A stretch of 60,000 bases of DNA from Branchiostoma floridae. Lineage: Eukaryota > Chordata > Leptocardii > Amphioxiformes > Branchiostomatidae. Where the stretch lies: contig NC_049981.1 in the NCBI RefSeq assembly GCF_000003815.2, forward strand, positions 18,277,041 through 18,337,040, given 5' to 3'. Below, in pieces: positions 20,006 to 33,500 of the stretch. The number at the start of each line of letters is the position of its first letter. Within the stretch, counting starts at the first letter, position 1. The notes below the pieces were generated by a model. That model was not told the DNA's origin. It ran no database searches and saw only the letters and a program-made list of their open reading frames with translations. A program made the position numbers and the translations under genes.

Positions 20006-22651
20006 CGTGTTTTAAGTCCGGCGGAAATCTGACGGCAACACATGCTTAAATCATGACAAATACCTACAGGTTATTCTTAGGACGCGACCGGGCATGTGCA
20101 GAGAACTGAACAGGGGCCCTGGGCTTGTTGCGGTTTCTTCAATCACGAGTTGGGGAATTACACATGGGCCGAGTCAGAAGGTAACTTTATATAGTCGAAC
20201 AGTTAGACAGGCCCAGGATCTTAAAACCAGTAGGGCGACCGCCGCTTACCTTATATGCCGGTGAACTCGTGACACTTTGTGTGGAATCGTGTTAGCTGAG
20301 GTCAACTCCCACGCAAGGTCTACTGCAAGGGACGTGTCGTGTATGCTGAAGCTCCAGGTAAGGGATAAGAGTTATTGCTTGCTTTCTAGTATACTTGCTT
20401 GCCTATGTCGAGCCTTTGCAGTCTTGAGTCGTGATGCACCCCTGTCCCTTATTGCCTGGATCATATTGTCTACACCGAGGCAGTGTAGGTGTTCCTTGGT
20501 TCCTATTTCCATATCTGAGAGTCTACTCGGAGCACAAAAGTAAAAGACGACTTCAACGTGCTATGTCCTTCTGGATAGTTGTGCTGGTTTTGTCAACACA
20601 AAAATTAAAATTGAACTTACCCAAATTTTCGATTGTCCTTACTCTAGTTTTTGTCAAGGAATGAACAAGTCAACTTTTTGTGTTGGTAGTTACATTTCAA
20701 CTTTGATCCAGAATGCCCTCTAAAAACATTTAACTTTCATGCTAACTGTGCTATGTGACAGAAGATAGTCCTTGAGTGGAGATACATGAAGTTTATGCCT
20801 GATCCTCCCGGTGGCCAGCATGTTGTTGTTTACAAACAAGAGCGTCTAGTTTGAAATGGTGTTTCTCACCTTGTGCAGCTTGTTTTACCTTTACTTAGTT
20901 AATTAAAGGGAAGAAAAAAAACAGGAATACGAAATAACGAATGCAAATATCTTCAAAAGTTCTTGTATGGGCCATCTACAAGAAGGTTTTTGTTCTCGAG
21001 AATGTTTTCGGTTTGGGGCCCAGATATTACCTAGTGCATCTTAATACGTGGATAACCTACAAACGGGCATCTTTTCCTTCCTTACTGTCCGCTTCTGTCT
21101 GAAGTTGTTGATGAATCAATGGTGACATTGAAGTGCCAAGAACGATAGTCTTAAGTATTAGATCTCTTTAACGCTAGCAGACCGCTGAACCTTATGACCT
21201 TTCCGTCAATCATGTGTCGAACGGATGCACCTTTAAGGTTTTGTAGGGCAGCAACACTGTAACTGTACCCTTGAAGTAGAGTGGATAGGCTTTAAGAACT
21301 CACGTAGGACGACTTTGTTGCAGAGTAACAAGACCACAAACTTTTCAGCCACACAGGACCATACAGGATGGCAATGTACGCGGGCAGGATGAGGCGGTGC
21401 ATAGAATCTTGATATATAGTTGCTGATACGTTTAGATAAATTGCAGGACAATGTCCGGATACCTAAATCTCCGTTAGCTCCCAGAGTACACAACATTCCA
21501 ATTAATTGAGGGACCCCCTACTTTAACAAGATGCATCTGGGCTATGTCAGTGTTTCGTGATTAGAAAGTCCAATGAAATACAGCCCCTCTTCGCCCCTGG
21601 CAGACTCAAAACGGCGCAAATCAACTGTGCCTTCTAGCAGCGTCACTGATCTCTGTGCAAGGGGACACATGTTGCCAATTTGTTTTACCCACAGTAATTA
21701 CAGTCGTATTCTGCAGGTACGGTGGCAAATTCAAGTGACAGAAGGCAAATCTGATAACTACATATAGCTCCACTGGAGTTACACCTTACTTATACTGCTG
21801 TGCAAAATCTAGACCAGAGCGCAGTCCTCTGACATTTGGTACAGGACACAGGTGGATTACGTTCTTATTCGGTGTTTCCTATTAGAGCTAAGGAAAACAT
21901 CCAGCCAAATCAGGCGGTGCCTTTTTGTCTGATTGATATTACTTTCGATAAAAATGATTAGCACAAAAACCGCCTCTCCTGTGTTTTGTCAAAGTTTTGA
22001 GTGTTGCTATAGAAAAGAAGCACCTGTCGACACTTGGACCCGTCCCAAACGTATGTTTGTGTTTTCTACGCCAAATCCATCCTATAGTGACCTTGGTTCG
22101 TCTGTCCTGTGGATACATAGCAGAAGGAAGACCCAAGGAAGTCTGGACGTGTTCTAAGGAAGTCTTGACATGTCTTAAGGGAATCTTGACATGCAGCAGC
22201 AAAAGCTGCACGAAAATCCGTTATCACCAGACTAGTCGCACCACACTATACTAGTTCCGGTTTCTTATTCACTTCAAAGAATTTGGAACTCAAAGACCTC
22301 CGTTTCCAGTGGACCAAATCAGCGCTTTCCACATTTTAGATGGTCAGTGCATGGTGGGCCATGGGAAAAGCCCGAGTCTGGCATTTCCACACAGTTCCAG
22401 TCAGTGGCTAACGGAAGGAAACTGTCTGCGGTAGATTACAGCTTCAGATAACGACCTTCCCGAACTTTAGGGGTACAATGTCATAATCATGTCCTTGTGT
22501 GGTTCCAAGATACGTCAAATTACTTCTTCGGATTTGTTTTTACGCGTTTGCAAGCTATCAAAACCACTACCGAATTTGACCTTTAGTTTCCCGACCCCTA
22601 CCAAAACCTACCAAAGGTCATAAGGATCCGTCCACAACTTCTCGAGTTACG

Positions 22652-22653
<2 letters not shown>

Positions 22654-22701
<48 letters not shown>

Positions 22702-22814
22702 TGTGGCACACACACTGTGACACACACACACTGTGACACACACACTGTGACACACACACACTGTGACACACACACACTGTGACTCACACACACTGTGACT
22801 CACACACACTGTGA

Positions 22815-22852
<38 letters not shown>
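22654..22852. repeat. (CA)n microsatellite with embedded ACTGTGAC minisatellite
   Basis: Two runs of CA flank about eight units of the form (CA)3-5 CTGTGA[C/CT]. Variants (ctgtggc, ctgtgacac, ctgtgactc) are grouped in order, as expected from stepwise expansion. It gives a spurious VSHSVCVC-type reading frame. Confidence 0.95.
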
Positions 22853-22856
<4 letters not shown>

Positions 22857-24178
22857 GCATACTCCAAAACGTCACCGTTCGGAAGACGCTGATAGCGAAA
22901 TTAACAAGGCCAATTTAACATATTGCGCAGAACTCATGCATAACGAACACCAGCTATTTCCCACAATGGTCTGTCTGCTTCAAATCTATTCTAAAAGTGT
23001 CCGTGAGTTCTAATAGCCCGACGGCACGGCACACACGTGTTGCGCATTAAACTTGCCCAACGATCTTGTCACTTGTAGAGCTCTTCTGGTGGTCGAAGAA
23101 GGTGGGAGATCAGACTGTTGCGTTTCAAGTTCTGCAAGGCCAGGACTGTGTTGTACCAAGGTTAGACTATAGTCATCAAGTTCTGCAAAGAAAGTAACTA
23201 CATGTCAGTATGTCTGTAACGTTATATGCTCGTGTTGATTTAGATACGTTTACCATATGCTTATTCCTTGTCTACGGCTACAGGGGAACTGAATCACTTC
23301 TTTGTTTCGCTTTTCTAAATATTCCTCTGTTTAGATCATTGAATCAAACTTTGATGCCCTCTTTGTATGCTAGATAAAAACGCCGCAAGGCTCCGATCAG
23401 AACATACTTAAAATGTTACAGTTAGAAAATGAAGAAAATACCTTCACTAACAAATAGGATGTAACTGACGTTTTGTGTTGGTTTTACACTTCTGGATGTT
23501 GAAGGACGTAACCGTACTCTCTTTTTCTGTCCAACTCCACTCAGAAAAGACTCGCTATAACTTGAGTGATGTGAACGTACAAAGCACATTACTGCCGAGC
23601 GTCAATCTTTGTTTTAGTCTCTCAGGCATTAACATTTCTAGCATAACTTTGGGTTTACCTTTCCTTGACTTGAGTTTTAAAGAGGAAATTTCAACTGATA
23701 ACGATGTAAAAACGACGTTGGGTTGTTGATGCAGCTGTCGTAGTACAGCATGCCCCATACCAATAATGAATTATCGGAATCTTACATACAGCCACATGTA
23801 GTGCTTTGAGCCATATTGTCGATAGGGAATCATATGCTAGTTTACTGTTATATATATATAACTATATATACAGTGCGTAAGAGTCGCGATTGATACTGCC
23901 TGTGTTGTGTTTAACAGATAGCAAAATGTATCATAGCAACGGGTCCAAGAAGATATTGCCATAGGCTTATATAGTGAATACGATATCGTTCATATATTAG
24001 GAATAAAATCTGAGGAAGTGACAAAACAAATTTAGCGAAATGTTTTTGTTTCAGTGTTTTTGATCAAGGATTTATATTCATATTTATGTTGTCTCATTGG
24101 TACTGTGTTTTTTTAACAATCCTCAAAGAACATATGTGTATAAAGATAACGAAATTTTATTTGTACTTCAGATTCACC

Positions 24179-27100
24179 ATGAAATCGAAAGAACAACTTG
24201 CCGGATTGTGGCTTCTGTACGTCTACGGGATCGTATTACTGCTGCCTTGTGCCAACAGCGCATTGCCCTGTCTCCAGGCCTGTCACTGTTACCGGCATGA
24301 AGTTTATGGCAAAACTATGAACTGTGCACGGAAAGGTATGCACATGCCGCCACCCGGCATTCCAAATCCCACCAGAAAACTCATTCTTCAATACAATTCC
24401 ATCCACATGTTGAACCACACTCTAAACGGACCAGGATATAGCTTGCTGTACTACCTTGATATGAGTGGAAATCAGATGGTAGATCTGGACCGGGATGCCT
24501 TTGCCAACACGACTGAGCTCATGGACCTAGACCTACACTTCAACAGACTTCGCTTCCTCCACAAGTCCATCTTCCGTCCCTTGAAGAAACTACGTTGGCT
24601 TCACCTCTATGGGAACTCTTTGACATTTCTAGAGCCGGACTTGTTCGCCGGACTCAGCAACCTGGACGGGATTTACTTGGGATGGAACAAGATCAGATCG
24701 TTGCCGATGGGAATCTTCAAAAACCTGCCTTCCCTTCAGTATCTGTACCTGCATGATAATCAGATCAAATATTTGAACCGTGGACTGTTTGACGACTTGA
24801 CTCAGCTGTACGATTTGAACCTGGGCGGGAACCACCTGTCGTCACTTCCGCTGGGGATTTTCAAGCCACTGCGGAGCCTGGCGAGGCTTTTCCTGTACCA
24901 GAACAGGTGAGATGCATTATCATGAAGGTTCATCAGAGTTTGTAAATTACATTATGGAAAATTTTACTGCTCTTCAACTAAATAAGTTGACTCGTCGAAA
25001 TTTCCGACTGAATCACTCAGTACTCTTCAGCTCTCTGACCAAATCGCTGTGGACACGTGACTTGTTGCACGTGTGACGCCAGCAATGGGTCAGAGATTTC
25101 TGGAAGTCGATATTGCACCTAGGCGAGATAAATGCCATGTTTCCTGTGGAAGAAAAACAGCGTTTTTACGATCTGTCAACATAACGGTAGTTCTGATAAT
25201 GTGCTGTACATCGATTTATCCACACATCTTGCCAATACATGTACTTATACTGCGTTGGGAGGTGACAGCCTGGCCAAAAGATTTGCCTTGAACCAAGGAG
25301 GTTGACGGGTGACTGTAACATTGGTCTCTGCGATTTTCTAAACCTTACCCACTTTCTGATATACGTTTCTGGTAATGTGTGTAAATTGGGGGGGGGGGGG
25401 TGCCCATTGCAGAATGCCTGAGTTTAGTTATATTTCGTCCGTCGGACGGTCCATCTACCTTCCGACAGCATGTGGCGAATATTATGTCTTGCGATCATAA
25501 TATTTTCAGCAGGCACCATGTGATGCACGCCTATCTCACGTACTCTTGGTCATTTGCTGAACCAGTGACAAACATGTTTAGATATACATCCGCTCCATAA
25601 AGTTTATTCATTCTGTTTTATTTTATCTTATAGTATTTCATTTTAATTCTGTTTTGTTCGAATTTGATTTACTGTATTTTATTTTATTTACTGCCATTTA
25701 TCACATTTGTTAAGGATTGACATAACAGGTGACTATCATCTTTCCAAGGCGGAGACCAGACTGCGATGTTTGATCTACTCACACAGGGAATGGTCCCTAC
25801 TGTTTTCGATAAGAGTGGCGGGTTCTTTAAAGTGTTGGAGGTGTGGCTCTCCTCAAACACCGAACCTCTGGCTTTACTGATTATACCGTCACTCTTTTAC
25901 CAGGTTTTACCGCCTTGAAGAGGGCGTGTTTGCGGGACTGAAGAGCGTAGAGCTGCTGTGGTTCCACGGTAACAAACTGGCCCTGCTACCCAGGAAGGTG
26001 TTGAGTGATCTACCCAAACTACAAGTCATTGAGCTGGACGCAAATCTACTGGAGATGTTCCATGGGGACGCCTTAAAGCAGAACAAGGTGATGGGGATTC
26101 TTTCCAATCAAACGCTCTTGTTTTTTATTGCTCTGTTACCTCCGTGAAAATCGGGACGTATTGTAATCATCTGGTACGTTTGTTTATTTGCAGCAGTGTG
26201 TGTCCGTGGTTCCACAACTGACATTTGAATGCTAGAAACAGTTCTGGGACACTAACACAAAGCTGAATCAAAGGTGCCAGAAAGGTTCCAGGCAATAAAT
26301 CGAATTGCTCCGAGTCCAGAGTTACAGTGACCACTAGCAATGTGGCATACCAGGGACAACCCAAGGGACCACCCAAATGTCCTTATGTTGTAAATTGGTC
26401 ACCGTAGTACAGGTTTGACTGTAATTTGAACAATCAGGAAAAGCCTAATGTTATGTCTTGCTTTCTCATACAATTTCCAGTCTTCTTACAACTGATTGTG
26501 TGTGTGTGTGTGTGTGTGTGTGTTTGTTATGATCAAGTACTCGTATTACACTACAATGTACTGTACTGCAACGGGCAGTAACGTCATCTGTGCTAACTTT
26601 GCAATAATTGTCTTTATGTGTACTTCAACAACAGGAACTTGTCACCCTCAGCATGCAGAGTAATAAAATTACAACAGTGAAACCAGAGCTGCTCTCTCAC
26701 CTTCACAAATTGCGCCATCTTTACATTCAGCAGAACTCAATCAAAAACATCAATTCTACAAGCTTTCAGGTACTGTCATTCTTGAATTTTTTGTAGTGGT
26801 TTAATGTTTGCAGTTTTACGGTGACCGCTTCCTTGCGAATGTATCACCATTACAGTTTGACCATAGCACTTCCCAAGTTTAAAACCACTGTGAACACACT
26901 TTCTCTCTACCACTAAATAACTGTTAGCTCTACTTTTTAAGTTATTTCTGTATCCCGTAAGCTTGTTCTTCAATTTTACCTTTAGCCTGACTGTGGCTTC
27001 CCTGGCTGAGGGGTTATTCTCTAGCACTCACTGCAAGGGTTCTGTTTAACTTCAACTTTAAGGTAACATAGCCTGGATCCGGGCCTTCTGTTCTTTGAAC

Positions 27101-27969
27101 AGAAGTTGTTTACCAGTTGGTTGTGCCTGCATACTGAATGGCAGAGGGTAACGAGGGGGTTCACAGGATGATTTATGTCACATCTATAGGGATTGGCACA
27201 GCTGGAAATCCTGCTGCTGCAGAAGAACAACCTCCATGAAGTGCCTGACAATGCATTCCACGAGCTTCATCAACTGTCTCATCTAGACCTTAGCGATAAC
27301 TACATCCGTGCTGTCCAGGAGGGTGCCTTTAACGGGCTACGGTCGCTCACTCAACTGTCACTTCAAGGGAACAAGTTGCATCAGATCCCTGAAGCAGCAT
27401 TTTTTGGCTTAGAAAGCCTTAGTCACTTAATTCTGGCTGGAAATGTGTTGGAACGACTGCCCGGAAGAATGCTGCACGGTCAGTCACAACTGCTGGAGCT
27501 GTTGCTAGAAAACAACCAACTCAAGGACATCCCAGAATCCTTCCTTGAGGATTGCTTGTCCTTGGAGAAGTTGTCTCTTGCCAACAATCGTTTGAATAGC
27601 TTGTCGAAGGACGTTTTGGCTCTACCACCTCTGACCCATGTTCAGCTACAGGAGAATCCGTGGAAGTGCGACTGTCACCTGAAATGGTTGCGTGAGTGGA
27701 TGAGCACGACTGCCGTGGACTACAAACCGACTTTTGGTGCCTCAGCAGTGGCCAGCTGCAGCGAACCACTTAAACATGCCGGCAAGCCAATCATGATGGT
27801 GCCCGCAGTAGACTTCGTTTGTGACAATAGCGAAAACCAACTCAAGGAAAATGTGCAGTCTAAAGAAACTGACAGTGAGATAGCCTCTAACATTATCTCC
27901 AGAGAAGGGTTGTTGCCAATCGTTGTGATTGAAACGACGGAAACTGTACATTCCGGAGACGGAGAGTAA
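24179..27969 (+). CDS. Secreted leucine-rich-repeat protein, 608 aa, four coding exons
   Basis: Exons 24179-24906, 25904-26087, 26635-26769 and 27190-27969 have GT/AG borders and compatible phases (2, 0, 0), giving 608 residues. The ATG at 24179 lies 8 bases after an acceptor (tttgtacttcag), so a 5' UTR exon lies upstream. Residues 1-28 are a signal peptide. A Cys-rich LRRNT cap follows (C31, C35, C37, C49), then about 18 LRRs of the LxxLxLxxNxL type, then an LRRCT cap (NPWKCDCHLKWLREW ... ASC ... DFVCD). The last ~47 residues are acidic/polar, with no membrane segment and no hydrophobic tail for a GPI anchor, so the protein is probably secreted. Two introns cut inside or between repeats. It resembles vertebrate Nogo-receptor, LRRC15 and IGFALS-type ectodomains, but I cannot name an orthologue. 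Binding partner unknown. Confidence 0.85.
26498..26523 (+). repeat. (TG)n microsatellite
   Basis: About 13 TG units in the second intron of the LRR gene. Confidence 0.95.
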
Positions 27970-28519
27970 TGTAATCATGAATACATCATACATTATCTAA
28001 TGTACCAATGTATTTATGTCCACATAACAGTTACATGTCATTGCAGAAATACCTCAACATATCAATATTGATATAACGTCTTGAAGAATAGACAGAGATC
28101 ATTATCCGATGTGAAAAGTTGAAAAGAGTAAAATCAAAATGTACTATTGCGGAAGAAGGTAGATTTTCACGTCTTGATATTTTTGTTTTAGTCTTTAGGC
28201 AGTTGCTATCATGGTTTAAGGTCTTTTTCAGCCACTCACAACATGTATTATTGATGAATATCTACATGTATGAACACCATATTATAGTTGTAAAAACAGT
28301 AAATCAAAGTTGTATTCATGTAGAAATATCAATGTGCCTGTTGCGTAAACCATTTTGTATCTATGCTTATTCAGGCAATTGCAACAGGTTTTGTCTTTTC
28401 ATACCTTTCACATGTGACATGTCGACAGTTGATGAGTTTTATGATCTATGTGTTAACTGTACATGTAGTCACATATTTTACTTATAAGTTGGAGTATTTG
28501 TATACAAGAGGGTTAGTTC

Positions 28520-28525
28520 AATAAA
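28520..28525 (+). terminator. Candidate polyadenylation signal of the LRR gene
   Basis: AATAAA, 551 bases after the stop codon; the sequence from 27970 to here would be the 3' UTR. Transcript end is inferred. Confidence 0.5.
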
Positions 28526-28548
28526 GAGTCCCTCTGACATACTTTCAG

Positions 28549-28588
28549 TTATTGTAGGAAGCTGAAATTTCACAGCTTCCTACAATAA
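28549..28588. repeat. Perfect 16-bp hairpin just after the LRR gene poly(A) signal
   Basis: ttattgtaggaagctg (28549-28564) and its exact reverse complement (28573-28588) with an 8-base loop, beginning 24 bases after AATAAA. It may be a transcription-end structure or a tiny palindromic insertion. Confidence 0.85.
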
Positions 28589-28599
28589 CAGGAAGCGAG

Positions 28600-30560
28600 T
28601 CAGGGGAAATCTTCTTTGAACTGCTCTGGTAAGATAGGACTGGGTTAGATCAGAGATATCATCTGCATGTACCTAAAATGTACTTTACCTACAAGCAAGT
28701 TTCAGCCAGTATAGATCAGCCTAAAATAATAAAGTCAATGAAAAATGTAACATTAAACACTCAATTTTCAACAACATGACTTACAGACTACAAAAAGTCG
28801 TTGTTTTGTCCTGTAAAAAGTTAAGAAAAAGTTAGCTTAATTTTCCATCCTTAACAAAATGTCAATCAATGTGTTTGATGACCAATGCTACACCTGCACA
28901 CTGGTGGTGATAGCACATGACCATAGAAAAGATGTTGACTTTAAATCATAGAAAGCAGTCTAACTATTCAATTGATCTCAATGACACGCAAGCTAATAGT
29001 GTTAGAAAGATTTGATAAGGTCTAATTAGAAAGTATTGCAGCAGCTTTTACATTATTTTGATGAAAAGGCATCTCAACCATATAAACACTGGCATGACTA
29101 CAGTCCAGTTTTACAGCTCTCATCCTGTGGTTTCACAGTGTTCCAGAAATCTGAATACAAATGTATATCAGGATAATATAGAGACACCATTTAGTACGAT
29201 TCTGTAAGCTTTGTAATGTTTTCCTTCCCACTCATTGTTTAGGGAGCCTATGTTTTTGATTTTTGTTGTCAGTTTCGTTGTTAAATCTGTCATTTTAAGC
29301 TTATACAAATGAATTTTCACCAATTTCATGTTCACTTCCATTATGGATTGGGTTAGGGTTAGGGTTACTTAGTTAGGTTAACCCCCAAACCTTATCCTAA
29401 CCCAATCTGTATTGTCCTAGGACAAGTCCAATTAAAATCAAATTAAAATACAACACAACATAGATTCTACTTTGTCCAAAGACAGATTGCAATTATGGAT
29501 TCTGCTAGGACAGATTTGAATCTGTCCTAGGACAATCTGTCCGAATCCCAGTCGCTACAATGGAACATACACCACCATGATCATGCCACATATATGAACT
29601 TAAGTTACAAAAAATGTCACAATGTCCACTACAGTTTATAATACTGTTTGTCACAAAATTGATTGGGATGGAAAATAGAATAAATAAAAAACTTGTGGTT
29701 ACACATAGAAAGACATGATGATACATTGTATATGAAATATATCTTAGTTAAGTCTCAACGGGTGGTTAAAAATCAGACAGTAGTTTCCTAAATCTTAATT
29801 TTCAGCTAAAAGGTTGGGTCCGAATTTTACAAATTATGGCACTGTAGAAGTGTAGAAAAAAGGTTCCCATAGTATCTAGATAGGCAATAATCAAAACATG
29901 AAAACATTCCGAAATTAATACGCTAGTTTATGCAACCACCTGCTAATAATCAAATTACAACGTCACCTCTGACTTCCGTGTTATTCTTTTTTCAATCAAC
30001 CATTAAAAATTGTCCATACACGGATGCCGTGTAGATACATGTGTAAAGCATGTACTAATAAATAACGTCACTTCTCATAATTCCCCCGGTATAAGCCTGC
30101 CATATAAAAACATGACATAATTGACTTTTCAAGAATGTCTTGAGCACCTGGATGTCTGAAGCGTGCATACCTCTGGGATTACAGATGCTTCATTGGTAGA
30201 TCTCACAGTTTTTACAATGTTGCAGTTTTAGGGGTACCCAGTGGAACTATGAGAATTGATGTTAATGGAATGTCCCTTTTCTTATTCCTACAATAATAGT
30301 AGCACCCAAAAATAATTCAAAAGCAAATCCAACAGTTGAATATTGGTAGAAAGTTATGCTTTGGCCAGGCGTGCCTAAGAATCTCACAAATTTTGTAAAA
30401 CCTGTACAAATTTCGTGAAACCCACAAGAGTCACTATGTGAAAACATATCAAACTTATGTGACCTGCAAGAATCTTGTAGCATACACAGTCTCTATGAAA
30501 ATTCATGTAAATGCTTAGGCACCCCTGGTCTTACATACAATTTTTGATATATTGATGATA
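28600..30560. other. Tail-to-tail intergenic region, LRR gene and ADAMTS gene
   Basis: No gene. It holds a telomere-like tract (29346-29407) and two copies of the palindrome TGTCCTAGGACA (29413-29424, 29523-29534), which may bound a small element of about 120 bp. Confidence 0.4.
29346..29407. repeat. Interstitial telomere-like tract inside an inverted repeat
   Basis: gattgggttagg at 29346 is matched by cctaacccaatc at 29396-29407. Between them are ggttagggttagggtta and a few unrelated bases. TTAGGG is the usual animal telomere unit. Confidence 0.7.
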
Positions 30561-30562
30561 GT

Positions 30563-33500
30563 TTATCCCGCCTGCCTACCACTGGTTTGAGTCTCTACCC
30601 CACTCTCCTCCACTGCTGTCTGGTTAAATGAAGTGCTAGTAGATGGTGACTGCAGGGTGGGCTGGTATCTTCTACAGGAGCTGCAGCACAGTTTCTGGTA
30701 GCCAGGGATGGAGCAGTAGCGTGATAACACATCTAGCTGGCAGAAGATGGACTGGTCCCCTGAACATGTTTCCTCTGCAGAGAACATCAAGTTGTTCCGG
30801 TTAAGATAGGGTATAGGGCATGTCTGCTGCATCAGCCCTTTACCTACTCTGTCTAATAGCTAATCAAACAAACTAATGGTCCAACACCCTGGTGAACTTG
30901 GCCAAACACCCTAACTCTAACCTTTACCCTAACGCTAACCCTAACCCTAACCCAAGCCCTAACCCTTACCCTGCAGAGTGGACCAGAGTGTTGGGCCCAA
31001 TTGACTGGGCTAAGTTGGTTAAGGGCACAATCATAAACATGTAGATCCCCTGGACTTGCTACATTATGTAATTGAACATGACCTGAGGCTGTAACCATGG
31101 CAACAGCCATCTGGTTAAGGTTACTGACCTTCTTCGTTAGGAGTGGAAGAAGAGAAGAAGAAACAGGACAAAATCATGTACAATTGTTTCCCTTCAGTGA
31201 AGATACATTATAAAAGACAGAGTTAAGTTCCAAAAACACTCAATAACACCTATGCTAACTGTTCAGCAGTGGGTGCTTTTTACCTGGGCAGGGCTCCCCT
31301 ATACAGACTTGAGAGGCGGGAGGCTTCTTCTCCAGACAGTGGACGACATCATCAGCGTCCCAGGGTCTGTTTCCTGGTCCCTGACAGACAACCTGTCTCT
31401 CCTTCAGGCCCTGGCCGCAGCTGACCGAACACTGCAACACAAACAGCAATGGAGCATGTCACGGAATAGCCCAATTCATGGTGTAATTCTAAAAATTTCT
31501 TGCTGGGGTTTAAAAAAAATGAGTGGACTGGTTTATGTACCATGAACAGTTTATTTAATGTTAGAAAAATGTTAGAAAAGAGCAAAGGGTACTCTTTAAC
31601 ACCAGTGTGCACAGAAAATAACTGTATCAGTCCAATATACAATTTGAACATTCTTTTTTTTAAGTACTACGTAATTTGCAGCACTCATAGTGAAAGTGAT
31701 TTTGAACCAGTTTAGCTCAATTGTACGTAATGAACAGTAGAGCTAATCTTTCACTAGTTGAGACAGAGAGGAGACTGAGGCTATGTAGAGTAGTTTCATT
31801 TTTATAGCTCTTTTTAACAAGTACAGTGAACAGTGGACCACGGCTTAATATCCCTTCCTATGGACTTCAACCCTTCCGAGTTGCATACATATTGGGTGAG
31901 CAACAACAGCTGGGGATTCAAAATCCCAACTTCCTGGTCCAGAGGTACATGTGTAGGGTCACTAGGATCCACTGGAATTCACATACTACTATGAGGACTA
32001 CACACACTACTAACAGTAACATGGCTGGATACTAGGCACCACTTTTCCCACCTTTGACCACGCCCCTGTTCTCCAGAAGGATGGACAGGGGACCCTGTTA
32101 CATGGCTGCCGATTGGCTGGCTTCTCCTCTTTACAGTGCTTGTGGTGTACAGGTTCGATGGTGGAGTTGTCGGGGGTGGGTCGTACACATCTGACTGTAC
32201 GGATCTGGTAACCCTCCATTCCACAGGTCTTGGAGCAGTGTTCCCAGGTGTCAACATCCCATCTGGGTTAAGGAAATCAAACAAGAAACGTAAGCATAGA
32301 TTTGGGAATGTACTTCAGAACCAAAACTTTGTCGCGTTATACAAAAAGCCATTTCTCAGGCTACATTTAGGAAAGATCCAGAAATAGAGAGAGCCAGGTT
32401 TTTCCCTTTTTTATCAGGCATGATAAAGAACATTACACACTTATTGCAATATTGACCCAGGGGATCAACTGTGAGAGCTGCTAACATCTGAGCAACAGGG
32501 ACATCTTTCACTAATGAAATCCTAAAAAAAGCCTAGTACATGAATCTGAGATGTGACCTTACCTGGCTTCTTGGCAGGAGTGGATGTTACACTCCCTTCG
32601 CAGGACTGCTGGCCTCTCATCTTTGTTACACAGTCGAATGTTCATCACTTTGTCATCACTCTTTCTCTTGCATGAGTACCTCGTGTACTGCACACCTGTA
32701 GAAAATAAATCACAGTATAGGAAGTCACATTCTGGTTTCAACATCTCGTCTTCTGGACATCCTTTGGTCTGTTTTGAGTTGTAAATAGCTCTTGTGTAGG
32801 TTTAGGGCCCCTAATGGCTTTTTTTTAACTGCTGGAGAAAGTTGTGTGTTCAGACATTAAAAGAGAGTTGGTATTGGTAATTAACCATGGGTAAAGGGCA
32901 AAGCATCCAACAGCTGTGCCAGACCATCCTGCAAGGAAGCTGTCAGAGAAGTGGACTACAGATAAGATTCCACACTAAATCCATTGACCACTCACCACCG
33001 TCACAGGACTTTGAGCACACAGTCCAAGCCCTCATCACCCAGATATACTCATCAGGGCTGCCGCCAGGGATCATGTTGTTGTTAACAGATGGGAGCAGAT
33101 CCTCGTGGATCACATACTTGTATGCCAGGGTGGAGGGTTCCAGGCCTTTTGGGGAGATCTGTAGGTGACATAAGGCCTGGTCAGAATTCTATTTCTATAT
33201 GTTGTCTACACTGATTAAGGATAGACATTCAGGTAAAAATTTACTAAGATAACAGATACTAGTACTCAATCATTCTACGATTTTGCAAATGGTCTGGCAT
33301 TTCAAAGTCACTAAGTTCTTATGACTGAATTCATTGGATACATGTAGACTCCTACCATTACAACAATGGCCTGGAGCAGTGGTCCTTTGGTACCAAGGGT
33401 CTCACTATCACTAGAGCGGAGGTAGGTCCATCGCGTGCCGCCCTCTACAAAATGTAGCAAAGCTTCCTTCGTTCCGTGGTCCTTAAGAGCGAAGACACCT

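Larger units (their letters stand above)
18400..24170. other. Region upstream of the LRR gene; no gene recognised
   Basis: Holds the dispersed repeat copy at 19957-20005 and the CA/ACTGTG minisatellite at 22654-22852. A donor-like GCTCCAG|gtaagg at 20358 could end a non-coding first exon of the LRR gene. Otherwise nothing supportable. Confidence 0.35.
30563..33158 (-). other. ADAMTS C-terminal TSP1 repeats 2-4 and PLAC (exons 19-23)
   Basis: Repeats begin at [26 protein letters not shown] and [14 protein letters not shown]. The last exon encodes a PLAC domain ([19 protein letters not shown] ... LCCSSCRR) and only about 33 further residues, rich in Ser/Thr, before TAA at 30565-30563. The human relatives have a much longer tail after PLAC. 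Confidence 0.93.

Noticed and set aside
22618-22809. ORF with VSHSVCVC repeats
   Set aside because: Translation of the CA/ACTGTG minisatellite.
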